Shown piece by piece: positions 52,588 to 61,680 of a stretch of DNA of 64,000 nucleotides. A program made the position numbers and the translations under genes. The number at the start of each line of letters is the position of its first letter. Position 1 is the stretch's first letter. The notes under the pieces were generated by a model. It did not search any database. It was not told the origin of the DNA and saw only the letters and a list, made by a program, of their open reading frames with translations. The stretch is from Desulfuromonadales bacterium (GTDB lineage Bacteria; Desulfobacterota; Desulfuromonadia; Desulfuromonadales; BM103): NCBI GenBank assembly GCA_030145205.1, contig JAQYVZ010000003.1, positions 102,927 to 166,926 on the forward strand, in the 5' to 3' direction.

Positions 52588-53655
52588 TCACCGTTTCTGT
52601 TGAGGCAGGTATGCCTCAAAGGACTTCTTGTCGAGAGAGCAGCGATACGCCTCCTCCCCGGTGATGTGCCGTGCCTTGAGCAGGTCCATGATGTGCTGGT
52701 CCATCAGCTGCATGCCATCACCTTTGGCCGTCTGCATGATGGACGGCACCTGGAAGGTCTTGCCCTCGCGGATCAAGTTGGCTACTGCCGCATTACAGAC
52801 CAGGATTTCCAGCGCGGCCACTCGGCCTTTGCCGTCGGCCGTGCGCAGCAATTGCTGACAGATGACCCCCTTAAGACTCTCGCCGAGCATGGTCCGCACC
52901 TGCTCTTGCTGATCCTTTGAGAAGGCGTCAATAATCCGATCGATGGTTTTCGCCGCCGAGTTGGTATGCAGGGTGCCGAACACCAGGTGGCCGGTCTCAG
53001 CTGCCGTCATCGCCAGAGAAATGGTCTCCAGGTCGCGCATCTCCCCCACCAGAATCACATCCGGGTCCTCGCGCAAAGCTGCTCGCAGGGCATTGGAAAA
53101 CGATTTCGAGTGATTGCCAATCTGGCGTTGATTGAGCAGCGACTTCTGATTTTCATGGATAAACTCGAGGGGATCCTCGAGGGTCAGGATATGTTCCCGC
53201 CGCGACTTGTTGATCAGATCGATCATCGCCGCGAGGGTTGTCGACTTGCCGCTTCCGGTCGGGCCGGTCACCAACACCAGCCCTTTTTTCAGAGTCGTCA
53301 GCTTGCGCACGCCTTCAGGCAGACCGAGCTGATCCGCCGTCAGTATCTTGCTCGGGATAATCCGAAAGACCCCGGCAACGCCGCGGTGAGTTTCCAGGAG
53401 ATTACCGCGAAACCGGCCAACACCCTCCAGCGCATAGGCGAAATCGATATCGTGGTGTTCATCGAATTCCTTGCGCTGTTCCTCACTCAGGATTTCAAAC
53501 AGCAAGGCGCGCGCCTGCTGATCGGAGAGCGGTGGGTAATTGAGTTTTTCCATTTCGCCGTGCAGACGAAAAATCGGCGGAGCACCACTGGAAATATGCA
53601 GGTCGCTGGCGCCCTGCTGCTTCATCATATTGAAAAGTGCGTTGATTTTGGCCAT
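52588..53655 (-). CDS. pilT: PilT-type twitching-motility ATPase
   Basis: 355 residues. N-terminal domain starts INALFNMMKQQGASDLHISSGAPP; Walker A GPTGSGKSTT near 134-143; Asp box DPDVILVGEMRDLETIS; His box HTNSAAKTIDRIIDAF, the last residues AIRNLIREGK-like (AVANLIREGKTFQVPSIMQ) typical of PilT. It powers type IV pilus retraction. No other pil gene is adjacent. Confidence 0.94.
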   Translation of the reverse strand: MAKINALFNMMKQQGASDLHISSGAPPIFRLHGEMEKLNYPPLSDQQARALLFEILSEEQRKEFDEHHDIDFAYALEGVGRFRGNLLETHRGVAGVFRIIPSKILTADQLGLPEGVRKLTTLKKGLVLVTGPTGSGKSTTLAAMIDLINKSRREHILTLEDPLEFIHENQKSLLNQRQIGNHSKSFSNALRAALREDPDVILVGEMRDLETISLAMTAAETGHLVFGTLHTNSAAKTIDRIIDAFSKDQQEQVRTMLGESLKGVICQQLLRTADGKGRVAALEILVCNAAVANLIREGKTFQVPSIMQTAKGDGMQLMDQHIMDLLKARHITGEEAYRCSLDKKSFEAYLPQQKR

Positions 53656-53815
53656 AAATATTCCCCAAATCCCTTATAAAACCGAAGGTATTCTGTCAGA
53701 CACTGAATGAACTTGTCAAGCAAACCTGGAGAGCATTCAGACTTGATCCTTGTGCTACAATCATGGTATTCACGCCTTCCCGGCTCTCCGGGAATTTATC
53801 AAGGAGTTATTTTCC

Positions 53816-54790
53816 ATGAGTAAAGCATTGGGCCTGATTTCCGGCGGCCTCGACAGTTGTCTGGCGGCACTCTGTTTGAAGCGACAGGGCGTCGATGTCA
53901 CTGGCATCGTCTTCGTCACCCCTTTCTTCGGCAGCCAGAAGGCCGAGCAGATGGCTGCACAGATGGAGATTCCCCTGCTGGTTGAAAACATCAGCGAGGT
54001 TCATCTGGAGATGCTCAAGGCCCCCCGTTACGGCTACGGCCGCAACATGAACCCCTGCATCGACTGTCATGCGATGATGTTCCGCCTGGCGGGGGAGCGG
54101 ATGGCGGCAGACGGCTTCGATTTTCTCTTTTCCGGCGAGGTCCTCGGCCAGCGGCCAATGAGCCAGAACGCCAACGCGCTACGCTCAGTCGCGAATCTGT
54201 CCGGTTCTCCGGATCGGGTGCTGCGACCGCTCAGCGCCCAGGTCCTGCCGATCACCCCGATGGAGGAAGCAGGTCTGGTGGACCGTTCCCAGCTGCTCGA
54301 CATCCAGGGCCGCTCCAGAAAGCGCCAGGAAGCTCTGGCACGCGAATGGGAACTGGTTGACTACCCCTCATCCGGAGGCGGCTGCCTGCTCACCGAAAAG
54401 AACTTCTCCGATCGACTGCGCGACCTGTTTGATCACCAGCCGGATTGCACAGTTGCCGAAGTGGAACTGCTCAAAATCGGACGGCAGTTCCGTCTCTCTG
54501 AAAAATCCAAGCTGACTCTCGGTCGACATCAGAAAGACAACGAGAAAATTCGGGAAGCCGCCCTGCCAGATCATGTGATACTGCATACCCCTGGGCTGGC
54601 CGGTCCGGTCGGATTGGTTTCCGGACAGCCGGACGAAACGGATCTGGCCACCGCCGGAGCGATCACCGCATCTTATGGCAAAGGGAAGAGTCTGGACGAG
54701 GTCAAAGTTCAGGCGACTTCGGGAGAGGAGCAGCAGTTCATCATGGTGAAGCCGATGCCCCGACAGGATGTGGCGAAGCTGCTGCTTTGA
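53816..54790 (+). CDS. PP-loop tRNA-thiolation-type enzyme (ThiI/MnmA-like)
   Basis: 324 residues from the ATG at 53816 (AAGGAG upstream). PP-loop SGGLDS at residues 9-14 binds ATP for adenylation of a tRNA uridine. Conserved NPCIDCHAMMFR and FSGEVLGQRPMSQNANAL follow, then a C-terminal NFACT/DUF814-like region with SEKSKLTLGRHQKDNEKI. The CIDCH here is part of the enzyme, not a heme motif: there is no signal peptide. It resembles the thiouridylase-like proteins common in Geobacter. Exact tRNA position is not known. Confidence 0.8.
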   Translation: MSKALGLISGGLDSCLAALCLKRQGVDVTGIVFVTPFFGSQKAEQMAAQMEIPLLVENISEVHLEMLKAPRYGYGRNMNPCIDCHAMMFRLAGERMAADGFDFLFSGEVLGQRPMSQNANALRSVANLSGSPDRVLRPLSAQVLPITPMEEAGLVDRSQLLDIQGRSRKRQEALAREWELVDYPSSGGGCLLTEKNFSDRLRDLFDHQPDCTVAEVELLKIGRQFRLSEKSKLTLGRHQKDNEKIREAALPDHVILHTPGLAGPVGLVSGQPDETDLATAGAITASYGKGKSLDEVKVQATSGEEQQFIMVKPMPRQDVAKLLL

Positions 54791-54838
54791 GCAGAGACGA
54801 TTTGTAACCCTCGAGACTGTTGCAGTGCCCCGGGAAGG

Positions 54839-55465
54839 CTAGAGGGCCGTCTCCCGGCTTTTGAGAACAGCAAAACCCACCACCAGGATCAGAACACAGA
54901 GCGCGACAACGCCGCCCCCCCAGTAAAGCAGCTGTTTTTGCTGCTTGGCCATCTCGCTCTGCATCCGGACCATATCAGAACGCAGCATCGCCAACTGCGT
55001 GTGAAGTTCACCGAGGTCCTGGCCACGGCCGGACTGCTGGGCCGCCATCTCCGCCTGCAGAGCACCCACGGCACTTTGCAACTGATCGAGCTTACCCAGT
55101 TGATCGGAAAGAACAGTGTTGCTCTGGCCGCTGCGATTCGCCAGCGCCTTCAGCGCCGTACTAAACTTCTCCAGGACAACATTGATCTGCGCTATTTTCT
55201 CCCGCTGTAAAGTCAGCTCTTTATTCAGACCGGTCAACTGAACGTCCAGATGCTTCTTCTGCTTCTGATTGTCAGCCACAACCTGGGGCAAGGCTTTCTG
55301 CTGCGCCTCAACCGAGGCCTGCAGTGCGGTCATGTCCCGTTGCAGGTACCAGACCTTTTCCTGGATCTGCTCCAGTTCAGTCAGCACGGAAACTTCCGCA
55401 TGGACCACACTGCTCCACAACAGGATAATCAACAAAAGGGACAGAGTTCGCAAAATGACCTCCAT
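54839..55465 (-). CDS. Coiled-coil protein with signal peptide and C-terminal membrane helix
   Basis: 208 residues. An N-terminal signal peptide (LRTLSLLLIILLWSSVVHA), a long predicted coiled coil from about residue 25 to 175 (LEQIQEKVWYLQRDMTALQ, LRSDMVRMQSEMAKQQKQLL) and one membrane helix near the end (YWGGGVVALCVLILVVGFAVL). Heptads run nearly unbroken. The role is unknown; a periplasmic tether or membrane-shape protein is possible. Confidence 0.75.
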   Translation of the reverse strand: MEVILRTLSLLLIILLWSSVVHAEVSVLTELEQIQEKVWYLQRDMTALQASVEAQQKALPQVVADNQKQKKHLDVQLTGLNKELTLQREKIAQINVVLEKFSTALKALANRSGQSNTVLSDQLGKLDQLQSAVGALQAEMAAQQSGRGQDLGELHTQLAMLRSDMVRMQSEMAKQQKQLLYWGGGVVALCVLILVVGFAVLKSRETAL

Positions 55466-55541
55466 GTCACTTGATAAGGTTCAGGAGCCAATTTAGCCCA
55501 ATCAGTTTGTCTGGTAAACATTAAAGCCCAACTGGTAGGAG

Positions 55542-55586
55542 GGTTCCCCCTCACCCTGGCCCTCTCCCGCCAGGGGAGAGGGAACT
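55542..55586. repeat. Palindromic REP-like element
   Basis: CCCTCTCCC (55560-55568) and GGGAGAGGG (55574-55582) make a perfect 9-bp hairpin with a 5-base loop, nested in GTTCCC...GGGAAC. This G/C-run palindrome recurs widely in bacterial genomes as far as I recall, which marks it as a dispersed repeat; copy number here cannot be seen. Confidence 0.55.
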
Positions 55587-55756
55587 TTATTATGAAGGGC
55601 ACTCAAACATAAAAATTTCCCTAGACCTCCCAACTTGCACGACAAAGGGGCTCTCAAGAGCCCGCCCTTGGGTGCCAATGGCAATGCTGCACCACACAGC
55701 ACTGCCTGGTAGAACGCCAACCCCAGCGCAAGGACATATGCCCTCCGCTAGGAGAA

Positions 55757-55835
55757 AGGCATTTTTTTGCTTACTTTTTGTTGCCGTCTGGACAAAAAGT
55801 GAGTCGGCCTGCGGGGCCGAGACCCCGCGGTTCTG
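55757..55835. repeat. Composite hairpin repeat
   Basis: CTTACTTTTTGT (55770-55781) pairs with ACAAAAAGTGAG (55792-55803) with one G-U pair, and GCGGGG (55811-55816) pairs with CCCCGC (55823-55828). I recall such paired AT-stem and GC-stem units as dispersed elements in Desulfuromonas-like and Pseudomonas genomes; not provable from one copy. Confidence 0.5.
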
Positions 55836-55892
55836 CTTGTTTGAATAAAATAGCTCCCCAAAAAGCTAAATCAAAACCCTACATAACAAAAA

Positions 55893-55917
55893 AAGCCCCC
55901 GCAGAAAGCGGGGGCTT
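55893..55917 (-). terminator. Intrinsic terminator of the HtrA gene
   Basis: AAGCCCCCGC and GCGGGGGCTT form a 10-bp stem around AGAAA; on the minus strand a run of T (55885-55894 region) follows. Confidence 0.92.
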
Positions 55918-55945
55918 CAAGGAGATGCTCTGCAACGAGAGTGTC

Positions 55946-57337
55946 CTATTTATTCTCAACCGTGGTAAAGAAAAGTGTCTTCTGCCGCTGCACCAACAAG
56001 CGCACCAACTGACCCTCCTGGGGTGTCCCGATCGCGGTCCGGAACTCTTTCTCTGAATTGACCTCATCCCCGTTGACCTCGAGAATCTGGTCGCCGACAC
56101 GCAGGTTGGCTGTCATCGCCGGCCCTTCCGGTTCGATTTTCGTAACCACAACTCCCTGCCGCTCCTCAATGCTATAGCGTTCGGCCAGCTCTTTGGTCAA
56201 CGTCGCCACCGACATACCGAGTAGATCACTAGAGGTGGCTCCCTCTGCAGTCGATGCTTGCTGACCGTCATCAAGACGACCAACTTTGACCTTCACTTCG
56301 CGCTGTTTGCCCTTGCGGAACACCTTGACCTTGACCTTTGTGTCAACCGGCGTGTTCGCCACAATACGCGGCAGATCATTGATCTCCTTGATCACCTCGT
56401 CGTTGAATTCGAGGATAATATCACCCCGCTTGATGCCGGCCTCGGCTGCAGGCGAATCCGCCATAACCTCGTTCACCAGGGCTCCCTTGGTCTCTTTCAG
56501 GCCGAAGGATTCTGCCAGCTCATCAGTCACCACCTGTACGGCGACCCCCAGATAACCACGTGTGACCCGGCCGTCATCCCGTAACTGCGGAATGATCTGC
56601 TTCGCCATATTGACCGGAATAGCAAAGCCGATCCCCTGGCCGCCGGCCACAATGGCCGTGTTGATCCCGACCACTTCACCCCGGACGTTGAACAGAGGGC
56701 CACCGGAGTTGCCCGGATTGATCGAAGCGTCCGTCTGGATGAAATCGTCATATGGGCCAGCGCCGATGACTCGCCCTTTTGCCGAGACGATACCGACCGT
56801 CACCGTCTGTTCCAGGCCGAACGGGTTGCCGATCGCCATGACCCATTCACCCACTTTCAGCGAGTCACTGTTGCCAAGCTCGGCCACCGGTAAGCCTTCT
56901 CCTGCCTCGATCTTGACCAGCGCCAGGTCGAGTTTCGGGTCATGGCCGCGCACTTCGCCGTCAAATTCACGGCCATCCGACAGCTTGACCTTGATCACGT
57001 CGGCGTCATCCACGACATGGTCGTTGGTCAGGATATAGCCATCCTTGGAAATAATGAAGCCGGTACCGAGGGCTCGCTTTTTGCGCGGGGTCTGTTGGTG
57101 ATCTCGAAAGAAACGTTCGAAAAACTCTTCGAACATATCATTGCCGGGAAGCCCCGGTCGCGACCTGAACGGCGTACGCTGTTGAACCGTCTGCGATGTG
57201 CTGATATTGACAACCGCTGGCTTCAGCTGATCGACCAGCTGGACAAAATCAGGCGGCTGGGCCGATGCGGTACTGATCCAAAGACCGGCCAGAACGAAAA
57301 ATACCAGGAAAGAACAACGTGTCATCTGTTTCATCAT
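55946..57337 (-). CDS. degP: Do/HtrA-family periplasmic serine protease
   Basis: 463 residues. Signal peptide (FLVFFVLAGLWISTASA), trypsin-like domain with His in LTNDHVVDDADV (about 107), Asp in DLALVKIEAG (about 137) and Ser in GNSGGPLFN (about 211), then two PDZ domains (GYLGVAVQVV..., MSVATLTKELAERY...). Degrades or refolds misfolded periplasmic proteins. AGGAGG lies upstream. A two-component system on the same strand lies just upstream, as for Cpx- or PhoPQ-linked proteases. Confidence 0.95.
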   Translation of the reverse strand: MMKQMTRCSFLVFFVLAGLWISTASAQPPDFVQLVDQLKPAVVNISTSQTVQQRTPFRSRPGLPGNDMFEEFFERFFRDHQQTPRKKRALGTGFIISKDGYILTNDHVVDDADVIKVKLSDGREFDGEVRGHDPKLDLALVKIEAGEGLPVAELGNSDSLKVGEWVMAIGNPFGLEQTVTVGIVSAKGRVIGAGPYDDFIQTDASINPGNSGGPLFNVRGEVVGINTAIVAGGQGIGFAIPVNMAKQIIPQLRDDGRVTRGYLGVAVQVVTDELAESFGLKETKGALVNEVMADSPAAEAGIKRGDIILEFNDEVIKEINDLPRIVANTPVDTKVKVKVFRKGKQREVKVKVGRLDDGQQASTAEGATSSDLLGMSVATLTKELAERYSIEERQGVVVTKIEPEGPAMTANLRVGDQILEVNGDEVNSEKEFRTAIGTPQEGQLVRLLVQRQKTLFFTTVENK

Positions 57338-57450
57338 AAAGAACCTCCTTCAGGGGAATCTATCATCAAATGTAATGACCGGAGATCGCCCTGTCAATCG
57401 GTAGACCCACAGAAATAACCTGTTGAAATACGCAGTTGGAAACTGCCGAA

Positions 57451-57493
57451 CGGCCCGCACTCCGCGCAGTTCGTTGCGCTGGATGCGGGCCGC
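57451..57493 (-). terminator. Stable hairpin after the histidine kinase
   Basis: CGGCCCGCA (57451-57459) pairs with TGCGGGCCG (57484-57492), with an inner GCGCA/TGCGC helix. The T run on the minus strand is weak (TTCGGC), so termination strength is unsure. Confidence 0.55.
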
Positions 57494-57510
57494 GGCCATC
57501 ATGAGGAAGG

Positions 57511-58956
57511 TTAACTTGGGGGAGTTAGCGTGTCCGGACCGGCGACTGGCAAGCGAACGGTAAAGGTGCTGCCTTTACCAGGAACGGAGGTCACGGTCAC
57601 ACTGCCGCCATGAGCCTCGCCGATCCATCTGACGATCGACAAGCCGAGGCCGGTGCCGCCGTCCATCCGGTTCCGCGCCTTGTCAACCCGGTAGAAACGG
57701 TCGAATATCCGCGGGAGGTGATGAGACTCCATGCCGATGCCTGAATCGGCAATCTCCACCTGGGCCATGTCGCCATCCAGCGACAGACGGATCATCAGGG
57801 AGCCCTCTTCATCGGTGTATTTGACACCGTTCGAGATCAGGTTCAGGAACATCTGGCGCAGGCGCAGCTCATCTCCCTTGATCAGGATCTCCTTCTCCGC
57901 CTGATAATCAAAATCGACTTGGATTTGCTTCGGTTCACCGAGAATTTTACTTTGCAGGTAGAGCCCCTGAATCAGGTCGCTGAGACTGAACTCTTTGATG
58001 TCGAGCGGCAGCTCGCCCACTTCACTCTTGGAGAGCGTCAGCAGGTTCTCGATAATCCGCTCCATGCGATCAATCTCTTCAACATTGGAAATGAGAATGT
58101 CGCGGAACTCCTCCGGAGTTTTCGCCCAGCGTTGGGCCACTTCGGTCTCCCCACGCAGGATGGTCAGCGGCGTGCGCAGTTCGTGAGACGCATCACCAGA
58201 GAATTGGCGGACCCGCCGGAATTGGTCTTCGAGACGCTCCAGCATCCGGTTGAGCGAGATCACCATCCGCTCCAGCTCGTCCTGGCAGCCGCGGGTGGGT
58301 AGGCGCTTGTCCAGGTTGTCGGCGTTGATACCGTGGGCGGCATCGGTGATGTCGATCACCGGAGTGATCAGCCGGTCGGCCAGGAACCAGCAGCCAACCC
58401 CGAGCCAGATAACGGCGAAGGGCCCAACCAGAAGATAAATCAACCGCAGCTGGTTGATCGTCTCTTCCGACGCTCCGAAACAAATGGCAACCTGAGCAAC
58501 GCCAACCAGTTTACCTTCGGCAATGACAGGGTGGGTCAGCAGACGCTGGCTGCGGCCGGCACTCTTCTCGACCGATTCAAGATGCTGATTCAACCAGCGC
58601 ACCTGCTGCCGGGCAACTCCTCCAAACTGCAATTCTTCTCCGAGCAGGTTCTCCGAAGCACAGGCGGCATGAAACTTCACAGAGCGCAACTGGATGAACG
58701 CGTCCCAGTTGAACTGGTTCACCAGATTATGCATCGGCTGACAATTGACACTGTCCGCAACCGGGTCGAAGATCTCGTCCTGATGACGATCAATCTGCCG
58801 CGCAATTTCCCGCAACTCGACATCCACCTGCTGGCGCAAGCTGAACGAAAAATAATAGTATGAGAACAATCCGCTGACCGCGAGAATGACCCCCAGAGTC
58901 AGGGTGTACCAGAAGGTCAAGCGGAACCGGATGGAATCCTGAGGATGAACAGACAA
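57511..58956 (-). CDS. Membrane sensor histidine kinase
   Basis: 481 residues. Two membrane helices (about 13-33 and 170-190) bracket a periplasmic sensor of about 135 residues with several Cys (SVNCQPMHNL, KFHAACASENL, ICFGASEETI). HAMP, then H box FSGDASHELRTPLTILRGETEVAQ, N box LNLISNGVKYTDEEG, G boxes DSGIGM and GGTGLGLSIVRWIGEAHGG. Resembles CusS/heavy-metal kinases in layout. Works with the response regulator 37 bases upstream. Confidence 0.93.
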   Translation of the reverse strand: MSVHPQDSIRFRLTFWYTLTLGVILAVSGLFSYYYFSFSLRQQVDVELREIARQIDRHQDEIFDPVADSVNCQPMHNLVNQFNWDAFIQLRSVKFHAACASENLLGEELQFGGVARQQVRWLNQHLESVEKSAGRSQRLLTHPVIAEGKLVGVAQVAICFGASEETINQLRLIYLLVGPFAVIWLGVGCWFLADRLITPVIDITDAAHGINADNLDKRLPTRGCQDELERMVISLNRMLERLEDQFRRVRQFSGDASHELRTPLTILRGETEVAQRWAKTPEEFRDILISNVEEIDRMERIIENLLTLSKSEVGELPLDIKEFSLSDLIQGLYLQSKILGEPKQIQVDFDYQAEKEILIKGDELRLRQMFLNLISNGVKYTDEEGSLMIRLSLDGDMAQVEIADSGIGMESHHLPRIFDRFYRVDKARNRMDGGTGLGLSIVRWIGEAHGGSVTVTSVPGKGSTFTVRLPVAGPDTLTPPS

Positions 58957-58993
58957 ATCGCCAATCCTGTCGAAAAAGTTTATGTCACAAGGG

Positions 58994-59665
58994 TTAATCT
59001 TCCTTCAGCACATAACCGACGCCGCGCACCGTGTGGATCAGCTTCTTGTCAAAACCACGGTCCACTTTCTTACGCAGGTAGTTCACATAAACATCGATAA
59101 TGTTGGTGAAGGAATCGAACGTATAATCCCAGACATGTTCGGCGATCATGGTGCGGGTCAGCGTCTGTTCGGCATTCCGCATCAGGTACTCAAGCAGCGC
59201 GTACTCCTTGGAGGTCAGGTCGATCTCGTCGTCGCCGCGCCAGACCTTGTGAGCCACAGGATCGAGGCGCAGATCGGCGTAGGTGATTTCTGCACCGCGG
59301 TCATCACTGCTGCGCCGGGTCAAAGCACGCACCCGGGCCAGAAGTTCGGCAAAGGCAAACGGTTTGGTCAGATAATCGTCGCTGCCCGAATCCAGACCGG
59401 CCACGATATCTTCTACCGTATCCTTGGCGGTCAAGCACAAAACCGGCGCAACGACACCCTTCTCGCGCAACTGCTTGATTGCACCGATGCCATCCAGCTT
59501 GGGCAGCATGATGTCCATCAGGATCAGGTCAAACCGGTTGCTCTCCGCCAGAGTCACGCCTGTTTCACCGTCATTGGCGACTTCAACGCTGAAGCCTTCA
59601 CCCTCGAGACCACGCTGAATAAAGCTGGCCACTTTCACTTCGTCTTCGACAACAAGGACACGCAT
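58994..59665 (-). CDS. OmpR-family response regulator
   Basis: 223 residues. Receiver domain with acidic DEVKVA, Asp51 in DLILMDIMLPKLDG, Thr in LCLTAKD and Lys in LTKPFAFAEL, followed by a winged-helix DNA-binding domain (LTSKEYALLEYLMRNAEQTLTR, TNIIDVYVNYLRKKVD). AAAGGAG precedes it. Operon with the kinase and possibly the HtrA protease. Confidence 0.95.
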   Translation of the reverse strand: MRVLVVEDEVKVASFIQRGLEGEGFSVEVANDGETGVTLAESNRFDLILMDIMLPKLDGIGAIKQLREKGVVAPVLCLTAKDTVEDIVAGLDSGSDDYLTKPFAFAELLARVRALTRRSSDDRGAEITYADLRLDPVAHKVWRGDDEIDLTSKEYALLEYLMRNAEQTLTRTMIAEHVWDYTFDSFTNIIDVYVNYLRKKVDRGFDKKLIHTVRGVGYVLKED

Positions 59666-59711
59666 GGGTCACTCCTTTATAGTGTTTACTTTGACTGTTT
59701 CCGTAAAAGCT

Positions 59712-60518
59712 CTATTTCAAGTTCAATTTTACCAGAACTTCGTTGGCCGTCTCCTCAACGGCCTTTTCCGAGACATCGATCACCACCCACGGGTGGCGCC
59801 GGAAAAATTTCCGGGAATAAGCCAGCTCTTCCTCGATCTCTTCATAATCGGCATAGGCTGTCCTGGGATCCTGTCCCAGGTTGCGGAGTCGGGCCGCCCG
59901 GACTTCAACCAGCCGCTGCGAATCAACAACCAGGCAGGCAACGCGCCGCGGATCCACTTCAAACAGCTGCGGAGGCGGATCAATGCCCTTCACCAGCGGG
60001 ACATTGGCCACTTTCCAGCCCCGATGCGCCAGGTAGATGGACAACGGCGTCTTGCTGGTGCGCGACACTCCAACCAGGACAATTTCAGCAAGATGCAGGT
60101 TGCGCGGCTCTTGACCATCATCATGCTTGACGGTAAATTCGATCGCCTCGATCCGTTTGAAATATGCATCATCAACGCCATGGAAGAGACCAGGAGTCTC
60201 TTTTGGCGAACGTCCGAGATGATGAGCCAGCTTCACCAGGATCGGGGTCAGCAGGTCGATATTCGTCAGGCCGAGGCTGTCGCATTCGTCATGAACCAGC
60301 TGAGCCAACTCACGGTTGACGATGGTATAAACCACGAGGCCACTCTGTTCGAGGACCTCGTCCAACGCCTCATAAACCTGGTTTTTGGTCCGCACATTAT
60401 TGACACGCCTGAGCCGTACCGACTTGTCGCGGAACTGGGTCAGAGCGGCCATCACCATTTTCTCAGCCGTCTCTCCGGTGGCGTCGGAAAGCAGGAAAAT
60501 CTGCTGGGCTGTCGTCAT
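59712..60518 (-). CDS. ppsR: PPDK/PEP synthase regulatory protein
   Basis: 268 residues. DUF299 family: bifunctional ADP-dependent kinase and phosphorylase acting on pyruvate, phosphate dikinase or PEP synthase. Starts [21 protein letters not shown]-loop [15 protein letters not shown] near 149-163; C-terminal [23 protein letters not shown]. Controls flow between pyruvate and PEP, apt for an acetate-using anaerobe. GAAGGG upstream. Confidence 0.95.
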   Translation of the reverse strand: MTTAQQIFLLSDATGETAEKMVMAALTQFRDKSVRLRRVNNVRTKNQVYEALDEVLEQSGLVVYTIVNRELAQLVHDECDSLGLTNIDLLTPILVKLAHHLGRSPKETPGLFHGVDDAYFKRIEAIEFTVKHDDGQEPRNLHLAEIVLVGVSRTSKTPLSIYLAHRGWKVANVPLVKGIDPPPQLFEVDPRRVACLVVDSQRLVEVRAARLRNLGQDPRTAYADYEEIEEELAYSRKFFRRHPWVVIDVSEKAVEETANEVLVKLNLK

Positions 60519-60756
60519 ATGAACCCTTCTTTAAGACTTGGAAAGTCTAGCATATTTTAATGAAAAAGCAAATCCCCAGAAGGCCAAGAATTGCAAAAAG
60601 GGCCGCAACTCAAGGCATTTTAGGCTCTTTTGGGCGAAGCCTCAAGTTACAACAAACTGACTCACCATTTCATTAAGATGGTAATTATCGTTATCTGGAC
60701 TCTTTTCGTCAAGATTTTCTGTTGCATTTAATCATGATCTTCGTTAAACAGGCTGC

Positions 60757-61680
60757 ATGGCTCATCACTGGTTGGAAATCCGGATCCCCGCCCCGGCGGT
60801 GGTCATCGAATTGCTCGGACAAAGTCTCCTTGATTTGGGGTGCAGTGGCATCAACGTCGGCGAGTACGCACTTGACACCTTTGAAGCCCCCCCGGAGCTG
60901 CCGATGCCGAAAGGGGACACTGTCGTCCGTGCCTACTTCCCCGACACGGATCAAAGAGATCAATTAAGCGACGCCATCCTTGCCGTACTCGAAGATCTGG
61001 CCCGCTTTTTTCCCGAACTGACTCCAGCGGCTCCGGACATCAGAAGGCTCGCCGAAGAGGACTGGGAGAAAAACTGGCAGCAGCATTTTCCGCCGTTTCA
61101 GGTCGGTGAAACCTTGCTGATCCGGCCGTCGTGGTCTGATCAGTTGCCAACTGAAGGCCAGGCGCTTCTGACCCTCGATCCGGGCCAGGCGTTCGGCACC
61201 GGCACACATGCCACCACCAGCCTCTGTCTCGACGTGATCACCCGTCTGGCGGCAACGGAAGCGGGTCTCGGCAAAGTTCTCGACGTCGGGACCGGTTCGG
61301 GTATTCTGGCGCTGGCTGCGGCGGCGCTCAACGCCGCGGAAGTCCTCGCCTGCGACATCGACCCGCAAGCGCGCCAGATCGCACGGGAGAATATCGACCA
61401 GAACGGACTGACGACACAGATTACCGTCACCGACCTCTTCCTGGAAGAGATCCTCGGCCGTTTTGACCTGGTGCTGGCGAACATCCTGGCCAAAGAGAAC
61501 ATTCGCCTGCGTCCTGAATTCCTCCAGCGGATGGCGCCTGGCAGCCACCTGATCCTGTCAGGCATCCTGATTGAACAGGAGGCCGATGTTATCGCCGCCT
61601 TTGAAAATGACCCGCTGACTCTCGAGTCCGTCGATCGGAAAGACGACTGGACCTGCCTCACCTACCGTTACCATGGCTGA
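60757..61680 (+). CDS. prmA: Ribosomal protein L11 methyltransferase
   Basis: 307 residues. SAM-binding motif I KVLDVGTGSGILALAAAALNA near 175-195, then ACDIDPQARQIARENIDQNG and DLVLANILAKENI (NPF/NIL-type post-motif). The N-terminal domain has DWEKNWQQHFPPFQVGETLLIRPSW, typical of PrmA. Overlaps rsmE by 8 bases. A possible start a little upstream cannot be excluded. Confidence 0.95.
   Translation: MAHHWLEIRIPAPAVVIELLGQSLLDLGCSGINVGEYALDTFEAPPELPMPKGDTVVRAYFPDTDQRDQLSDAILAVLEDLARFFPELTPAAPDIRRLAEEDWEKNWQQHFPPFQVGETLLIRPSWSDQLPTEGQALLTLDPGQAFGTGTHATTSLCLDVITRLAATEAGLGKVLDVGTGSGILALAAAALNAAEVLACDIDPQARQIARENIDQNGLTTQITVTDLFLEEILGRFDLVLANILAKENIRLRPEFLQRMAPGSHLILSGILIEQEADVIAAFENDPLTLESVDRKDDWTCLTYRYHG

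Larger units (their letters stand above)
55466..55945. other. Non-coding region with two palindromic repeats, about 480 bp
   Basis: No gene is supported here. It contains a hairpin repeat at 55542-55586, a second composite hairpin at 55757-55835, and the terminator of the protease gene at 55893-55917. The composition differs from the genes on both sides. Confidence 0.7.

Noticed and set aside
53816..54790. CIDCH in the PP-loop enzyme as a heme-binding motif
   Set aside because: The protein has no signal peptide and has a SGGLDS PP-loop, so it is cytoplasmic; the Cys pair belongs to the tRNA-thiolation-type active region.
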